Translations under genes and position numbers: made by a program
The notes under the pieces: model-generated
Told to the model about the DNA's origin: nothing
Databases searched by the model: none
What the model saw: only the letters and a program-made list of their open reading frames with translations
Shown here: positions 35,801-47,700 of the stretch, piece after piece
Numbering within the stretch: the first letter of the stretch is position 1
How the letters are laid out: every line of letters starts with the position of its first letter
Assembly (NCBI RefSeq): GCF_019097595.1
Contig: NC_080726.1
Span: forward strand, 16,529,705 to 16,593,704
Direction: 5' to 3'
DNA length: 64,000 nucleotides
DNA from: Hemibagrus wyckioides
Lineage: Eukaryota > Chordata > Actinopteri > Siluriformes > Bagridae

Positions 35801-38800
35801 GCTGATCCCATAGGTTTTCTATGGGATTCAGGTCTGAAGAAAGTACAGGCCACTCCATTTGAGGTACCCCAGCCTCCAGCAGCCGTTCCCTAATGATGCG
35901 ACCTTGATGAGCTGGAGCATTGTCGTCCATGAAGATGAAATTAGGCCTGTGTTGTTCATGCAGGGGCACAATGACTGGATTAAGGATGTTATTCAGGTAT
36001 TTTTGGCTTGTCACTTTACCATTCACAAGACGTAGGGCAGTTCTGTATTGAGTAGACACACCTGCCCAGACTGTAACACCACCACAACAGTGGCTGATGC
36101 ATAGCGCTCTCCTTGACATCTCCAACATTGTTGGCAGCCATCATTTCTGCTCAACGTGAATCGACTTTCATCAGAGAACAGCACTGAGGCCCACTGGTCC
36201 CTCGTCCAGCGTAAATGCTCCCTGGCCCGACGCCTGTACCTGGTGGTGTGGTCAGGTACCGTTGCAGGTTGTCTAGCACACAGACCACGGTGATGTAAAT
36301 GGTTTCGAATGGTCTGATGTGACACTTGGGTGCCTCTAACCTCCCTTAAATGTGCCTGGAGTTGAGTGGCATTCATCATCCGGTTCCGCAGGGCACTGTT
36401 CTATGCCTTTCTGCGACTCTTCCAGTCTCTCTGTATCTCTGTCGCAACCTGCTGATGACACTCTGTGACACTCTAAGCTCAGTGGCCACTTCCCTCTGAG
36501 AACATCCTGTTTGAAGCCATGCAATGGCGAGGTACTGTTGATCAATTGTTAGGTGTGGTCTTGGTCTCATGATGTCAAAATGTGAACAGCATGATGAAGA
36601 GGACTGTTAAAATACCAATTCTAATCGAACCAGAAAATTTATTGGTCGATTCATGGATCAAACACCAGTTGTGAATTTTGCCGTTAAGCACCTTGTTAGA
36701 GAACAGCAAGTTATGCAAAAAGTACTGAAACACTGAACAGTTGGACATGTGCATTCAAAAGTGTAGAGAAGGTCAAATTAAGGTCACCTGTAAAGGTTAT
36801 AGTGCATTTTAGTTGTATCCTGAAATTTCACCCGACAGCCAAATATCCTTAACTTTTTGTGAGAAGTGTATATGTAAATCTTATGTCTCATGCCTAGTTA
36901 CTCCTGTTTGGTCGTCTGCAAGTTCTCATGTTTTCCAGTATTCCATGCACGTTTTTTTTTCTTTTAATATGAAGATCAATATATCATGTAGTTCTATCAT
37001 TAGCAAGAATACATAATAAATACATTACCAACATCACCCAAACAGCAGCTATTTATCTAGAAACCTACATGCATTTCAAGTAACTTTTTTAAGCTCTTAT
37101 AAAACATGACTGTCTACCACAGAACATGGAACTCCTACTTCCATTGCCTTTGGGAGCGTAGACATATCTCAGGCTGTTGTGTCCTTTGATGCTGGTGAGA
37201 CAGTGCTCTACGACCTGAACACAGAGCAAAGCATCATGGTCCTAGAAACCCAGACAAAGGATGGTGAGCAACATGAAATAAATTGATTGGTTATCTGTGT
37301 CTACACTGGAGATTAGAAAAGGGACTGACTTTTAATAAAATGGAGGAAGAGACATCTCAAACAATGGCTGATACCTTTTAAGTTCCTAATCCTATTCAGT
37401 TTTATTTGTACAGTACAGGTATTTAACTTTACTTTTCTCTACCCACTCTACTGTAATGATTTAGAACTGTCCAAAGGATTCTCTTTGGGACAACACTGGG
37501 AGTTTTTCTTGCCATTGTCACATCTTCCTTGCTTATTAGGGATTTAAATCTACATCTGGATTTTTGTAAATCTACAGTTTGAATGTCTTGTTAAAAACAC
37601 AATACAAATAGAACCTAACTGAACATTGCACAGTGCAAAAATAATAGCACTCCATTTATCTATTTTATTTATAAGATTCCCAGATTATTATTTTTTTTAG
37701 CTTTTCCAGCAGGTTTCTTTTTCTAAAAAGTGTGAGTAAAATCAGTTGCAACTAGAATCAGTCTATCCGCTAATCTTATATACGTACATAAGTGTTAGAT
37801 TGACATTGCAGCTCCACAGCAGTATGCTATGTAACAGGTACTGATTTTTAGTGAAATATACAGTTGGTTGGTGCAGTGTGTTCTTAAATATGTATTTAAA
37901 GCAGTACTTTAACACAACTAAACATGAAATACATTAAATAGTTAAATTTGTAAATATTATCTTGTTGAATAGCTAGCTATTACATATCACAGGATTATAG
38001 AGCTGCACATTTTAGCTGTACATAATGTGCGTATACTCACATAATCTATATGAGTTTTCTATATCTGCAGACAATCAGCTAATTAACTGTGTGGTCAGCC
38101 ATCCATCCCAACCAATCTCAGTCACTGCCCATGAGAACCGTACCATCCGCTTCATGGACAACAAGACAGGTGTGTTTATCTTGGCTGCTAATTGCATTTT
38201 TGTGTTACATTTAATAATACTACAGATTTTTAAATCTACTACATTTAATTCTACTGCGTAATTAACTGCACATCTGCTTATCCAAAGCAGCAAGATCCCA
38301 AGATGTTTTCTAAAATGATCCTTGTTATATGTGTACATCTTATCTAAGAGCCACAAAAAGAATCAAATATATTAAACTGTATCGATTTTTTTTCTTTTTC
38401 TTCCTTCCTCAAATTCTTCCCTCTGTCTTCTGTATGTTCTTCTTTTCTTCCTTTTTTCCTGTTTACCTATTTACATAAAGGGAAAGTAATTCACTCCATG
38501 GTGGCTCATCTAGACGCAGTCACCTGCCTAACCACTGATCCTAAAGGCAGTTACCTCATCTCTGGCAGTGAGTATAAAAAGACAACTTCCTTCTCTTTTC
38601 GATTGTTTGTTACAAGATCTGTAAAGCATGCAGTAATAATACATTATAATTTTTAATAACCCCATGCAGAGTACATTTCAGACTTAAATCAAGCATCACT
38701 TACAACCTAAAGCAATAACATAAATTGAAATATAAAGTGCAAAATATAAACATAATAAAAAAAACCTAAAATATAATGACACAAAAGGTGAAGTTTTCAG

Positions 38801-39485
38801 GCATTTGTTTGCTTTGGGAAATCTCCATTGTTAAAAGCTCTGTACAAATAAAATTGTATTTTCTTCACTTGGTCATTAGAGCCCAGTTACAAAGGGGGCA
38901 AAGGTCCCTACTGGCATAGGTTTGTATTTAGTATTGTCATGGTGAGAGTATCAATTGATGTAAGTCTGGGAGTGTGGCATAATTCCATAATGGGGCGGCT
39001 AAGGGTCCCCATGCTCTCACCTCTGCTTCAGTTCCCAGACAGGGATGCAGCTCGGCCACTGAAGTCACACAAGCCAGTGCACACTCAGTGCCAGATAATA
39101 TGGGTGGGTTGTGTCCGGAAGGGTATCCGGCACAAAACCTGTCCTAAAACAAATATATATGGCTTAAGGATCAGTTGTGAAGCCCTAACAAGAGCAGCCG
39201 AAATAATTAATAGCTAAAAGGAACAAGCTTCTCTTACCATCTGTATCTTTTAAATGTCTCTGTGACAGAAATACATTATCATTGCTAAAAAAAATTTACC
39301 GTGTCTTTACCTCAGGTCATGATTGCTCAGTTCGCTTGTGGATGCTGGATAATCGCACATGTGTGCAGGAGATCACAGCCCACAGGAAGAAGCATGATGA
39401 GGCTATCCACGATGTGGCTTTCCACCCTTCACAACCCCTCATTGCCAGTGCTGGAGCTGATTCCCTTGCAAAGATCTTCATTTGA
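25298..39485 (+). CDS. strn4: Striatin-4 (zinedin), complete 16-exon coding region
   Basis: Regulatory PP2A subunit and scaffold of the STRIPAK complex. Exons: 25298-25564, 27731-27834, 28648-28721, 28939-29017, 29137-29322, 29470-29641, 30050-30206, 30795-30907, 31767-31942, 33956-34003, 34134-34255, 35165-35332, 37123-37263, 38071-38169, 38481-38567 and 39316-39485. They join in phase to 720 aa (human 753). Domains in order: Gly/Ala-rich start; LSLPGILHFIQYEWGRF with the caveolin-binding type segment, leading into the coiled coil (WEAERDEL, then VRRIKMLEYALKQER); calmodulin-binding type region (MRSKRVKSLLG); two acidic stretches (DDDDDSDEDDD and PEDEEDEDDSED); EFDFLGSGEE; then WD40 repeats from about residue 400, with LASCSADGTVRIWD as the clearest, ending AGADSLAKIFI. 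Intron 11 uses a GC donor. The human linker between exons 7 and 8 is shorter here. A poly(A) site was not determined. Confidence 0.95.
25739..25810. repeat. (TA)n microsatellite in strn4 intron 1
   Basis: A TATATATG-type start runs into a long pure TA run. The open frames across it on both strands (tyrosine-isoleucine repeats) are artefacts of the repeat. Confidence 0.95.
28797..28860 (-). mobile_element. L2-type LINE 3' tail fragment
   Basis: TTCAGTTTATTTGTATAGCA followed by AAGCAGCTTTACAGAAAT matches the 3' tail of the L2 copy at 4530. It is only the tail, in strn4 intron 3. Confidence 0.6.
31230..31760. mobile_element. Tc1-like transposon end fragments in strn4 intron 8
   Basis: GGCAGGTGGTTTTAATGGTA (from about 31244) resembles one Tc1 terminus. 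The GGGGTGTGTAGAAGTTTTAT segment ending TACACTGTA at about 31725-31755 resembles another. The sequence between includes ATTCAACCAGGTTATCAAGG. A (GT)n run lies at 31277-31310. No coding remnant is readable, so the assignment rests on the ends alone. Confidence 0.35.
32211..32582. mobile_element. Short MITE flanked by a 12-bp direct repeat (hAT-like)
   Basis: The element body at about 32223-32570 has inverted ends GGTGCGACGGATCAC and GTGATCCGTTGCACC, with internal GATCGGATCA and CGTGATCTGCACGGATCAG. On both sides stands the identical ACTGGTGAATAA (32211-32222 and 32571-32582), which contains the target-site duplication, probably 8 bp. The palindromic GATC-rich ends resemble a known fish hAT MITE family. 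It lies in strn4 intron 9. Confidence 0.7.
32764..32818. repeat. (CT)n microsatellite
   Basis: A CT run with minor interruptions in strn4 intron 9. The leucine-serine open frame across it is spurious. Confidence 0.95.
32920..33650 (-). mobile_element. Old Tc1-like transposon relic (Sleeping Beauty-like group)
   Basis: On the plus strand, GCACCCCAGCAACATGATGC, CAGTTCATGAGTCCAGA, TAATTGTGGATGTATATACT, TTTGGTACCTGATGCCTCCA and GCTTGGAAATTGCTC match, in order, the complement of a typical fish Tc1 transposase gene. No frame is intact. It is divergent and probably ancient. Confidence 0.6.
35421..36868 (-). mobile_element. Tc1-like transposon with both ends and TA target sites
   Basis: The left terminus is CACTACTCTCAAAAAGTTAA (35421). 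The right terminus is the inverse, CTTAACTTTTTGTGAGAAGTG, ending at 36868. TA stands on each side (35419-35420 and 36869-36870). The subterminal CAAATATCCTT/AAGGATATTTG and GGGTGAAATTT pairs also match. At 1448 bp it has the normal full length for a Tc1 element. It sits in strn4 intron 12, antisense to the gene. Confidence 0.9.
35637..36570 (-). pseudogene. Tc1 transposase broken by frameshifts, DD34E residues retained
   Basis: From ATG 36570 the frames read MRPRPHLTIDQQYLAI and REVATELRVSQSVISRL, then after a frame change near 36376 MMNATQLQAHLREV and LFSDESRFTLSR, and after another near 36110 GGVTVWAGVS, FIFMDDNAPAHQ and [14 protein letters not shown], to the stop at about 35625. The three catalytic positions (Asp in SDES, Asp in DDNAPAH, Glu in IENLW) are all present in the fragments. 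Two frameshifts and otherwise few changes mean a fairly recent loss of function. Confidence 0.8.
37390..37620 (+). mobile_element. L2-type LINE 3' end fragment in strn4 intron 13
   Basis: TTTGGGACAACACTGGGAGT, TTCTTGCCATTGTCACATCT, CTTGCTTATTAGGGATTTAA and ATACAAATAGAAC follow the order of the L2 3' end seen at 4600-4760 and 7300-7430. A further short tail (TCCATTGTTAAAAGCTCTGT, then ACAAATAAAA) lies at about 38825-38860. Confidence 0.55.
39105..39210 (+). mobile_element. RTE-like LINE 3' end fragment
   Basis: GGAAGGGTATCCGGCACAAA, ACCTGTCCTAAAAC and AACAAGAGCAGCCGAAATAA match the familiar fish repeat tail built on GGAAGGGCATCCGGCGTAAA and GGGAGCAGCCGAAAG. The copy is short and lies in strn4 intron 15. 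Family assignment is from memory. Confidence 0.5.
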
Positions 39486-42400
39486 CCATGTCATCACAGT
39501 TAATTCTCAGCCATAATTGGTTAGTGTAAATAGGGCTTACCCAAAGCTGAACATTTAACACTGAGGTTGGTGCATAAGCTCGGGCAACCTGTAAAGCAGT
39601 ACACTAATCACACACCATAAATGTTCTTCCTGCCACTGTAGCACCAGTAATGCACCAATATGAAAATCGCTGGATGATGCTGGTAACTTGATAGCGCCAA
39701 TTCAGTAATTTCTGGCTAGCCTCGCGTAATGTTACACCAAATGCTTACACATGCACACAGTTAAACATTTACTTATTCTGACATGTCCTCATGTAGCTGC
39801 AAATGAAATATATTACTGCAAAGGGTAAATTGGGTTTAGGTAATTAAAAGTTTAGGTGTACTGATTACAATATTTAAGTCTGTTTTCCTAAAAAAAAAAT
39901 TGACTATTAATGAGCTTATAGTTTTATTTGCATACAAAGTGTAAGTTCCAGAGTTCAAATAAGTCATAAAAGGCCAAAATTGTGAAATCAGACAATTAAA
40001 CACTTTGACAACTGAAATACGGAATATAGGCATGGGGAAATCAACAGCTGTTGGTTCTCCTCTGCTCTCCTATTTTACATGTATACTGCCACCTAGTGTG
40101 TGGATATGGGCCATACATGAGTCACGTTTTACCTGAATAACATGAGTGCATACCACTATCTGATGAAAGGATATCCTTGGCACACTACTAAATTACATGC
40201 CATAACTGACTGATGCCATAACTGAAAAAAAAAAAGATTTATTAAACACTATCGTTATCATGATTTAAGCAAACTTCAGATCTAGTTTGATTTGTTTATA
40301 TGGCTGAGTGGGATATTGTATAACTTTGGTTGTTGCATCACTGTTATGTCTGTGTTTTCCCTTTTTCACTGTCACTCCTGGGCCAGAATTGTGGCATTCA
40401 AACCATCCTAATTCCACAGTTATTTTACCTGCACACGGAATGGCCTGGACTCCATAATGTCATTGCTTCTCTTTGTTTTTGAAAATCTGTGCAGAAGGGA
40501 GAGAGTACTCACTATATCTCATTTTCTTTCAGTTGTTCATTGTACTGATAAATCATATCATCATGGGAACACACAATCACCTGACTGTTGTACTAGATGT
40601 TAGATTCATGCCATCATATTTGTGTGCGCGCAGGTTCATTTAAATGTGTTTATTGGAATTCGCCGCCATACTTTCAAATCCATTATAATACATTTTTAAT
40701 AGTCTGCTTGCTAAAGACTTAGTGTTTTATATCTGTAATCAGAGAAACTTTGCTGAGTTAACTGGGCAGCTAAAAGAAATCGTTTTCATATGCACAGTGA
40801 TAGATTATCTTGGTAAGTGCTGTTCACAGCCTGCTGTCTCACAAATTTTGGTGCTAAATTCTTCAGTATCAGGGAAGTGTTGGAAGTATTATTTTTCCTT
40901 TGCTTACATCTGGTATAGACCTGCCATTGTTTAGTTGTTTCAGAAAAACAGACTAGTGAACCACAACATTTTTTCCTAGTATGCTTTGCTCCTTTCAGGA
41001 TCTGAGTGAAAGAAAGGAAGAACAAAGGAGTGAAGGGAAGTAAAGAAGGTGAATAGTACCAGTTCTCCATGCTAAGCCGTATTATATTAAAACTACTATT
41101 ATTTGAGAAAACGGTTTTTCTGGTGTGGTTAAAATAAACTGCAGACTATTAAGCACCACCATTAAAGACACAGTCAGTTATCAGCCAATGTTTGGATAAG
41201 AACTTTGTAAAAGAATTTGTGTGTTTATATATTCCCCAAATTTGGGGATTACTGACGGAAAGTTGAGATGTTCATCTGCTTCCGATTCATCCAGTAAGAA
41301 AACAAAAAAGGTCTCCAAGGGCCATGAAAAAGGCCACAGTCTTTTGAGGAAAGCGAAGTATAACAAATGTAGTTTCTTCCTCTTCATAGTCAATAAATGG
41401 AGAAAACCATTTGTTGGAAGGGACTGAAAATTCAATATCACCCCCCTTAATGTAGATTTAGCCTTTAGAATAGTTGTGGACAGCAAAGGTTATGTTTTTG
41501 ATGCCTTCAATGTTGCTTTGTTTACTTATGTGCTTTAACTTGATTTCACTGGTATAAGAGAAATTCCTAGAGGTTAGTTAGTAAGCTGTGCAAAGATGCA
41601 GTAACTCACTCTCACTTAGACCAACTGTAACAAAAAGACTTTTGCATTTATTCAGATTTCTGTCCATCCTAGAATTCAGACATTCACTTCTGAGGTTTCA
41701 GTTCTCCAAGTTAAGTGTTTTACAACCTCTATTGGGATGGCTACAGCGACATATGATGATAATCCCTTTAGTGACTGTAGTGCAAGTTAATTGTCCAGTC
41801 AATTAAGCACACAAATCTAGATTAATTAGTTTTACAAATGAATTGTTAAGGGGTAATTTATCACAGCACACTAAATAATGGATACCTTTAGGCCACATTA
41901 CATTTGTGACTTAAAATTGTTTACAAGAAATTGTTTCATCATCACATTTTATCATGTAATCCTATGTGATTGCATGTAGTTTTCATGAACCCCTATTTCT
42001 GCAGGTTCTCTAGTGATTTTGCTGCAGTTGAGTAGGTTTATTATATTATTCAGCATATATATTTTAAAAATAGCTGCCATTGCACAAATCTCTGCTTTTG
42101 CCACCTTAATATAGTTGTTGAGGACAGTAGTATCATAAGTGAACAAATCCTTTTTACTAGATTAAAACCTGCAATGCAATGTAAAAGTGTTGGAAAACTT
42201 AAAAACTGGAGTTATTTAAAGGCATGTCAGTCCTGTGCAACAATCAAAGGACTTTCTGTCTATGTATATTGTTTATGGCAATTTATCACTGTGTGATATT
42301 TTGTACATCATATTAAACTGCATTCAAATATTATCCTTTAACATCAAGGGATCAAGTCCTGCATGTTATTTATTTATTTTTATTTTTTTGTTATACATAT

Positions 42401-42729
42401 TTTTAAACTGCATTATAGCTTCTATCAAATTAAACTATTACCTATTTCCTGTCATTCCTATTTTGTTTTAGTTTGCAGTTCTTGTTATTGGAAAGGTAAA
42501 AAAAAATAATAAAAAAATAAAGATGATTTTGTACGTAGAGTGCAATACAGCAATATTGTATTTTGTGCTTCTTATATTTCTCTGGAACATGTGGAAAAAT
42601 TGAATATATAAATATGACTAATGCAGTACAGTACATGGACACATTAGAGTAATGCTAATCCATCTCTCTGTGAAATATGCCCAAACATGGAAATATTAAG
42701 CCTGAACAAAATGTTTACTGTAGCTAAAG
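39486..42729. other. strn4 3' untranslated region and intergenic spacer
   Basis: AT-rich sequence after the strn4 stop. No exon of another gene was recognised on either strand. The short open frames here have no recognisable protein features. Confidence 0.45.
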
Positions 42730-43500
42730 TCTACAGTCCCCTGTTAAAACTGTTTTTGTGATGTAAAAACTGAAACCAAGATCAGTCATCTCAGAATTAA
42801 TCTGAAACGGCAACCAAAAAATTCAAGTGAAAAACAAATGTTTTAAAAGCAAACGAAAACAAACTTGGTTGCATGTATTGTATTAGTGTGCACATCCATT
42901 AACTTATACTGTGCTAAACTTATACTGTGCATTTTTTCCTTGCTAAAACGATCAAGATCTCTCAAGATTGATCAAACTGTGATCTGCTGTGCACAGCCCT
43001 CTTCAAACCATTCCACAGGTTTAGAGTAGGATTTAGACCTGGGCTCTGACCGGGTCGTTCCAGAACATTGATATTGTTTTTAAGCCATTTCTTTGTTCAC
43101 TTGGACATGTCTTTTGGAATTGTGCCGAAAACATTCTACCTTGGTCTAATCAAGCTATCACACATTTGTGTCTGGTTTGAGTGATTGTAAATATGTTTTG
43201 GCAAAATATAGGTAGGCTTGGATATTTATTTGTTTGCTTGTTTCCATGAGAAAGGGGTTCTGACTAATATGGAAGAATTACAAGAGATTGTTGTTACAAG
43301 CAAGGAATGTCTAGTACATGTCAGATGTTTCTGTAGCTGCTTTAATGTTGCTGTATGTCTCTTGGAAGCCACTTTGATAGATTTCTCTCTTATCATTTTG
43401 TCAATTTTCGAGAGATGTCTTGTGTTGGTCATGTCGCTGTGGTGCTCCATTTTCTCCTCTGAAATGCAGCCTAACAAAGAAAAGTAAGGTTTTTTTTTTT
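42730..43500 (-). mobile_element. Tc1-like transposon relic with deleted transposase middle
   Basis: On the minus strand, a piece of an N-terminal transposase domain (KIDKMIREKSIK, HTATLKQLQKHLT, about 43410-43300) is followed leftwards by a decayed C-terminal piece reading NINVLERPGQSPGLNP and NLWNGLKRAVHS (about 43075-42980). The latter corresponds to the [18 protein letters not shown] signature. The middle is missing and the Asp of SPDLNP has become Gly. Confidence 0.6.
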
Positions 43501-44099
43501 TGGATTAGCTTTTCAACAGCAATTTCTAAGAACAATTTACATTCAGTTCTCCTTTACTGAACAATTGATAACTTCAGTTCGGTTTAAAAAACAAAGAAAA
43601 AAAACCCCCAAAACTTTAATTATGCTTATACTTTTTTTTTTTTTTTAAACTGATTTGACTTTTTATGTATATAGTTACAGGAGTGGAATAATTCATACTC
43701 ATGATTAATAGGCCCTAACCAGTTTTTTTTTTTTTTTTAAACATCTTGCACTTTATTTGTGCATTCACATTGCACATCCTGTATATTCTGTGTAGTTCCC
43801 TTCTTTCTGTCACATTGATTAACTGTTCACATTCTGAATACAGAAGAATGCTAATATGTGGTTACACAAGCACAGGGACTGCCAAATAGCATACAGAGGG
43901 GAACAAATACACTAGCAATGAAACTCTTCTGGAAAGGGAGTAAGTTGTTTGTTAGTCCCAAGATAAACAGAGAACAGGGCAGGACTTTTCCAGGGTGGGG
44001 AAGCAAAAAAAAAATAAAAATCAAACAAATGAGTTTGAAGAGAAGGAGGGGCATGTGAGTCTGTAAGGAACAAAAAGGCCCTTTTACAACTCCTACTTC

Positions 44100-44756
44100 A
44101 ACCAATTGGCTGAGGGCCCTGTCTGTCACTTCACTTCCTCCTCAGGCAAATACAGACAGTTTGAGGTGGAGACAAGGGAGGGAGTGTCTACAAATTCTCA
44201 AGGCTGTACTGTTTAGCTCAACTAGACAAGAAACCGAAACGGTTCAACTTGCAAAGCAAGCTTAACCAGGCGTTCTCTCTTGACTTCACTATTTCCTGTA
44301 TTAGGAAGCCATCTTGTTTGGACAAGCTTATGCGACATTACTTTTCCCTTTTAATCTTTTGTACTTTTTTCTTTTTTTCTCATTGTGAGTCTCCTGCTGA
44401 AGTTTGGACTTTCTCCTTCTCAAAGCAGCTTTAGAGGAGCAGGACAGGAAGAGGTAGGGGGAGCCTTCGGGTGGGAAGGAGGAGGCAGGCTTTCTGTTTA
44501 AAAGCTAAGTTTAGTTATCTATGTTCCTTGTCTCCTTAGTTTAAGAAATTAAAAGCATTTTGTGAAGGAAATAGAAGTTACAAGTCATAGTTTATACTTT
44601 GTATTTGTATTTTCCCCCTGTCGTGTTAGGAGAGCTCCACAAACAGGATTGCAACAGTTTGAGGGAGTGAACTGTGTGTTGGCCTGTCTGTGTACTTCTA
44701 GCTCCCTCACGCCCCTTGGTCTTGCTCCACTATTTGACTGGCTTTAACATTTCAGG
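44100..44756 (+). promoter_or_regulatory. Probable prkd2 promoter and 5' untranslated region
   Basis: The stretch before the prkd2 start holds purine-rich tracts and an AACATTTCAG directly before GATGG, so the first coding exon may itself begin at a 3' splice site at 44755/44756, with a non-coding exon upstream. At 44230-44240 GAAACCGAAAC fits the consensus of an interferon-stimulated response element (GAAANNGAAAC). A transcription start cannot be fixed. Confidence 0.35.
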
Positions 44757-47700
44757 ATGGCCAATAGCAGCCCTGTAATGCCCTCAGCACCCCTATCTCA
44801 GGTATTCTTCCCTCCGGGTGGTTCCTCTTCCCTGGGGTCTGTGGAGACACAGCATGCCACACCAGTTTCATTGCCTGCTGTGTATACACCAGGCTTCCCT
44901 GCTATGGAGACTGGTTTTTCCCAAGGGCCCAGTGGGACCAATATGTCTGTCATTCCCCCTCAACCAGCTGGAGTGTCTTTCATTATCCAGATCGGACTGA
45001 CTCGAGAGTCAGTGTTACTACCCCAAACAGCGGATCTTACATATGTCAAACAGATTGCCTGCTCCATTGTGGACCAAAAGGTGAGTTCCAGTTATATTAT
45101 TCCAAGTATATTATTATTCATCACACAATTTTACATGCATTTTTAAGATGGTCACCTAGTCATCAAGTGACTGCACTGAAAGAGAAGCTCTATCCTCCAT
45201 TTATATCATATATCAGAATGATTAAAACTTTACATAAATTTTGCACTGTGTTTCTTGTAGCTGTTCTCACAGTTGAAGTACATTTTTTTAAGAATAGCTG
45301 GTTCTACTGTATGTTGTTTGTTCTAAACATTCAGACCATTCTTTCAGCTTTCTGCAACATACTACTTAAGAAATACCCTAGGCATTTGAGTGATGCAAAG
45401 GCATTTTAAATTGCTTATTTTCTATACTATCAACTGAATGAAAAATGATTGTAATCCTGTGTATAATTTGATTTGTTTTTGTTTTGACTACATTCCAGCA
45501 CAACATTTGAAACAAAGGGCCTTCTTACTATGTTCATTCAAAAAGCTTCCTCTGTTCCACTGATATTTTTCCATTGGTCTGCAAACACATGTTGCACTCA
45601 CTGAATGAAGGTGGGATTATTTTTTGGGTGAAGGATTGTGCCTCTCTTGTTTTAATTACAACATTTGCTATAATACGAAAAATAGTAAAACATATTTATT
45701 AAAAACAATTTATTACTCCAACTTTAACTTAAGACTTTCCTTTAAAATTGGCATGTTTTTAAAAATCGATTCACTATTTTAAAAAACTAATTTAAATTAT
45801 CCGGGACGGTATAAATGGTCATGTCCCTTCTGAAACATTATTAAAAGACTGTCAAGTAAGTCAATAAACTAAGTTACATTTAGAGCTTTCTTTGATTACA
45901 TGGGCTGGAATAAATGGAAACTACATTTATTATTTTGGCATCTGTACAGGTAAAAGCTGAATAAATCAATGGAGAAACACAATGATTTTGAAAGAGTGCT
46001 TATTATTGGGGCACAGAGGGTTGGAGCTTCAGTCACAAAGCCTTTTCAACAGGCTAGTGTTTCAGTGACTAAAGGAAACAACTACATTTAGATCTGTGTG
46101 AAAGTCATCAGTAAATAGGGATGGAAATTGCAGACATTCAGTGACTGATGCTTGTGCATTAGTGCGATATGTGTGGATTGTTACAGTTGTGGTGCATAGG
46201 AGTTCAGTGATGCAAAAAACATTGACACTAATCTGCAGGTATGTTATATAAGTTATACGGTCAGTTCTGTTCGTAACAAAGTGGGTGTATGAGTCTGTGG
46301 CATACAGTATTAAATGGTGCTGGTGATAATGCTTTGGGGGGCATTTATCCTCTAAATAGGAAGGCAAATCTATATGTTTTTTTTTCTGACGAAACAAGTT
46401 TTACCAAGATGACAAATCCCTCTATCTACATGGTATGAGGGTCTCACTAAATAGACTGGTGATTCTATGAAAATTGATAGTCATGTGTTATATAATATAT
46501 ACTACTATGTACAATATACTACTTAGTACTTTTGTACTAAGTACAAAACTTACAAGATGATGATTTGACTCATACAGGTATGTTACTAATTGTTGACTGC
46601 TGTATGAAACAAAAATTGGGGAAATCCTATCCTAGTTAGACACTGAGTCTATTCCTGTAATGCCTAACATGAACACACTAGTAGCAGGATCTAAAATTAC
46701 TGCTTGAAAAATATAAGCTCAATGTTCTGTCTGTTTGCTCCATATTTTTAGGTTTGACACTGTGGACTGACATCTTGTTGAAAGCTCTGTCTATAGCCAA
46801 AACTGAACGTCTTAGCAATGGAAGCTGTGTTTTGGATTAAAATATCCTTCTTAACAGAACTGATAATGCCAAAGACCAACTGCCAGAATACAGCCCCAAA
46901 GCTCTTACTGTGGATAAGTGGGTTTTTTCCTTGCAAGAAATCACCCTTTTTGCCAAACATACTGATGGTTTGCATGGGCAAAAAAAATGTATTTTGGTAT
47001 CCTCTGACTACAACACATAATGCCAGTTTTAGTTACTGTAAAATGATGCATTGAAAGTCCTGGTGTTGCATTTTCTTGGATGCTCTCAAGAACGGCTTGT
47101 TTTCTGCTGGGCTTATGAACAACTTGTTATTTTGTAGGTGGAGTCTAAAACTAATTAAATGATAAGAATCAATTCATATGTCAAGTCAAGTCAAGAGTCA
47201 AGAAGCTTTTATTTTCATTTTAACCATATATAGCTGACGCAGTACGCAGTCACAATGTTTCTCCAAGCCCCTTGTGCTACATAAAACAACATAAAGCATT
47301 TTTTTATATCTAACAAGGTGGTACATACAGTAAGAGAAACTACCATTATTCAGTGCTAAAAACAATAATTCCATGGGTCCATGTAATTTAGACATTATAT
47401 TATATTACTTTATTATACTATCTCTTATGTGATACATTCGGGGAATCAGTAGTAACAACGCTTTTAATCATTAATGCCAGTTAACTTTAACATGTATAAA
47501 CTATTTATAATAGTTTAAAAAATTTTAAATGTTGTAAAAATGCTTATGACAATAATGTTTCAGTTGTGACACAAATTTAATCAGACTCTGCTCATTTGTG
47601 TTAAATTCTAGTACTATAGTTCATTACATTTGAACTGTTACTACAGTTACAGTGGGCTGTTAATGTGTTTTTTTTTTCCATGAAAATAATTATCTGTAGT

